A DNA stretch of 64,000 nt from Mycobacterium seoulense (GTDB lineage Bacteria; Actinomycetota; Actinomycetes; Mycobacteriales; Mycobacteriaceae). The notes under the pieces are model-generated. The model saw only the letters and a list, made by a program, of their open reading frames with translations. It made no database searches and had not been told where the DNA came from. Location of the stretch: the NCBI RefSeq assembly GCF_010731595.1, contig NZ_AP022582.1, positions 5,146,001-5,210,000 on the forward strand. Reading direction: 5' to 3'. Within the stretch, counting starts at the first letter, position 1, and the number at the start of each line of letters is the position of its first letter. Below are positions 63,912-64,000 of the stretch, piece after piece. Made by a program: the position numbers and the translations under genes.

Positions 63912-64000
63912 GTGGAGGCTGTGGCCAATGCGCCGGTGCTGCGCTACGGGGCGCTCGACCGCGCCCACCTGACGAAGCACCTGTTGCGGCTGGCGAAGCG
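63912..64000 (+). CDS. 5' end of an unidentified gene (cut by window edge)
   Basis: An open frame from GTG 63912 (VEAVANAPVLRYGALDRAHL ...) runs to the window end, 29 complete codons, with a GGGGGG-rich stretch just upstream. It is too short to assign. The palindromic intergenic region suggests a regulator, but the residues seen are not a typical TetR start. Confidence 0.45.
   Translation, partial: MEAVANAPVLRYGALDRAHLTKHLLRLAK

Overview
The window is high-GC actinobacterial DNA from a mycobacterium, most likely a slow-growing non-tuberculous species close to the M. avium complex. The reasons are gene order matching the M. tuberculosis Rv0667-Rv0726c segment as I remember it (rpoB-rpoC-end-lpqP-fadE8-echA4 ... 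rpsL-rpsG-fusA-tuf ... mycofactocin cluster ... S10 operon-atsA ... L14 operon-sppA-methyltransferases), a PE-family gene, a 13E12-repeat relic, and many start codons placed directly behind a TANNNT box (leaderless genes). The species call is inference.

Layout. 1-6.7 kb: 3' part of rpoB, all of rpoC and a strong hairpin terminator. 6.8-12.5 kb: endonuclease IV, an esterase-like lipoprotein, and a fatty-acid-type cluster (fadE8, echA4, PaaX-like regulator, echA5). 12.5-15.3 kb: minus-strand secreted proteins (DUF732, two DUF3060), a TetR regulator, and three 55-bp tandem repeats touching its stop codon. Remembered neighbours mmpS5/mmpL5/Rv0678 are not here. 15.3-20 kb: rpsL-rpsG-fusA-tuf. 20-25.4 kb: a PE protein, a SHOCT membrane protein, a mycofactocin-type SDR, an FAD reductase, a DUF2332 protein and MftR. 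25.5-32.1 kb: complete mycofactocin cluster mftABCDEFG, including the 29-residue precursor MftA. 32.1-34.9 kb: a gene-poor stretch, then a divergent MFS exporter/TetR pair with a doubled operator-like element. 35-40.8 kb: S10 operon (rpsJ to rpsQ) closed by a perfect terminator. 40.9-49.3 kb: arylsulfatase AtsA and its formylglycine-generating enzyme, interleaved with three DUF4436 membrane-protein paralogues, a lipoprotein and a lone PstS. 49.3-52.6 kb: a broken 13E12 gene split around a secreted-protein gene, another secreted protein and a DinB-fold protein. 52.7-57 kb: L14 operon (rplN to rplO). 57-64 kb: an F420-type LLM oxidoreductase divergent from SppA, three tandem methyltransferases, a DapB-like oxidoreductase, and the 5' end of an unidentified gene.

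How it works together. About half of the window is core transcription and translation machinery. The accessory islands concern redox cofactor metabolism (mycofactocin biosynthesis with its dedicated SDR and regulator), sulfatase activation, and cell-envelope or secreted proteins. The most unusual signals are: (1) each DUF4436 paralogue is preceded by the same -10 box and a tiny leaderless GTG reading frame whose TGA overlaps the ATG of the main gene; (2) the S10 and L14 operons share promoter spacing and an identical 13-base start of transcript; (3) a 12-bp repeat multiplies the stop/start junction of mftE-mftF; (4) the TetR gene at 34.3 kb appears to need a non-canonical ATT start.
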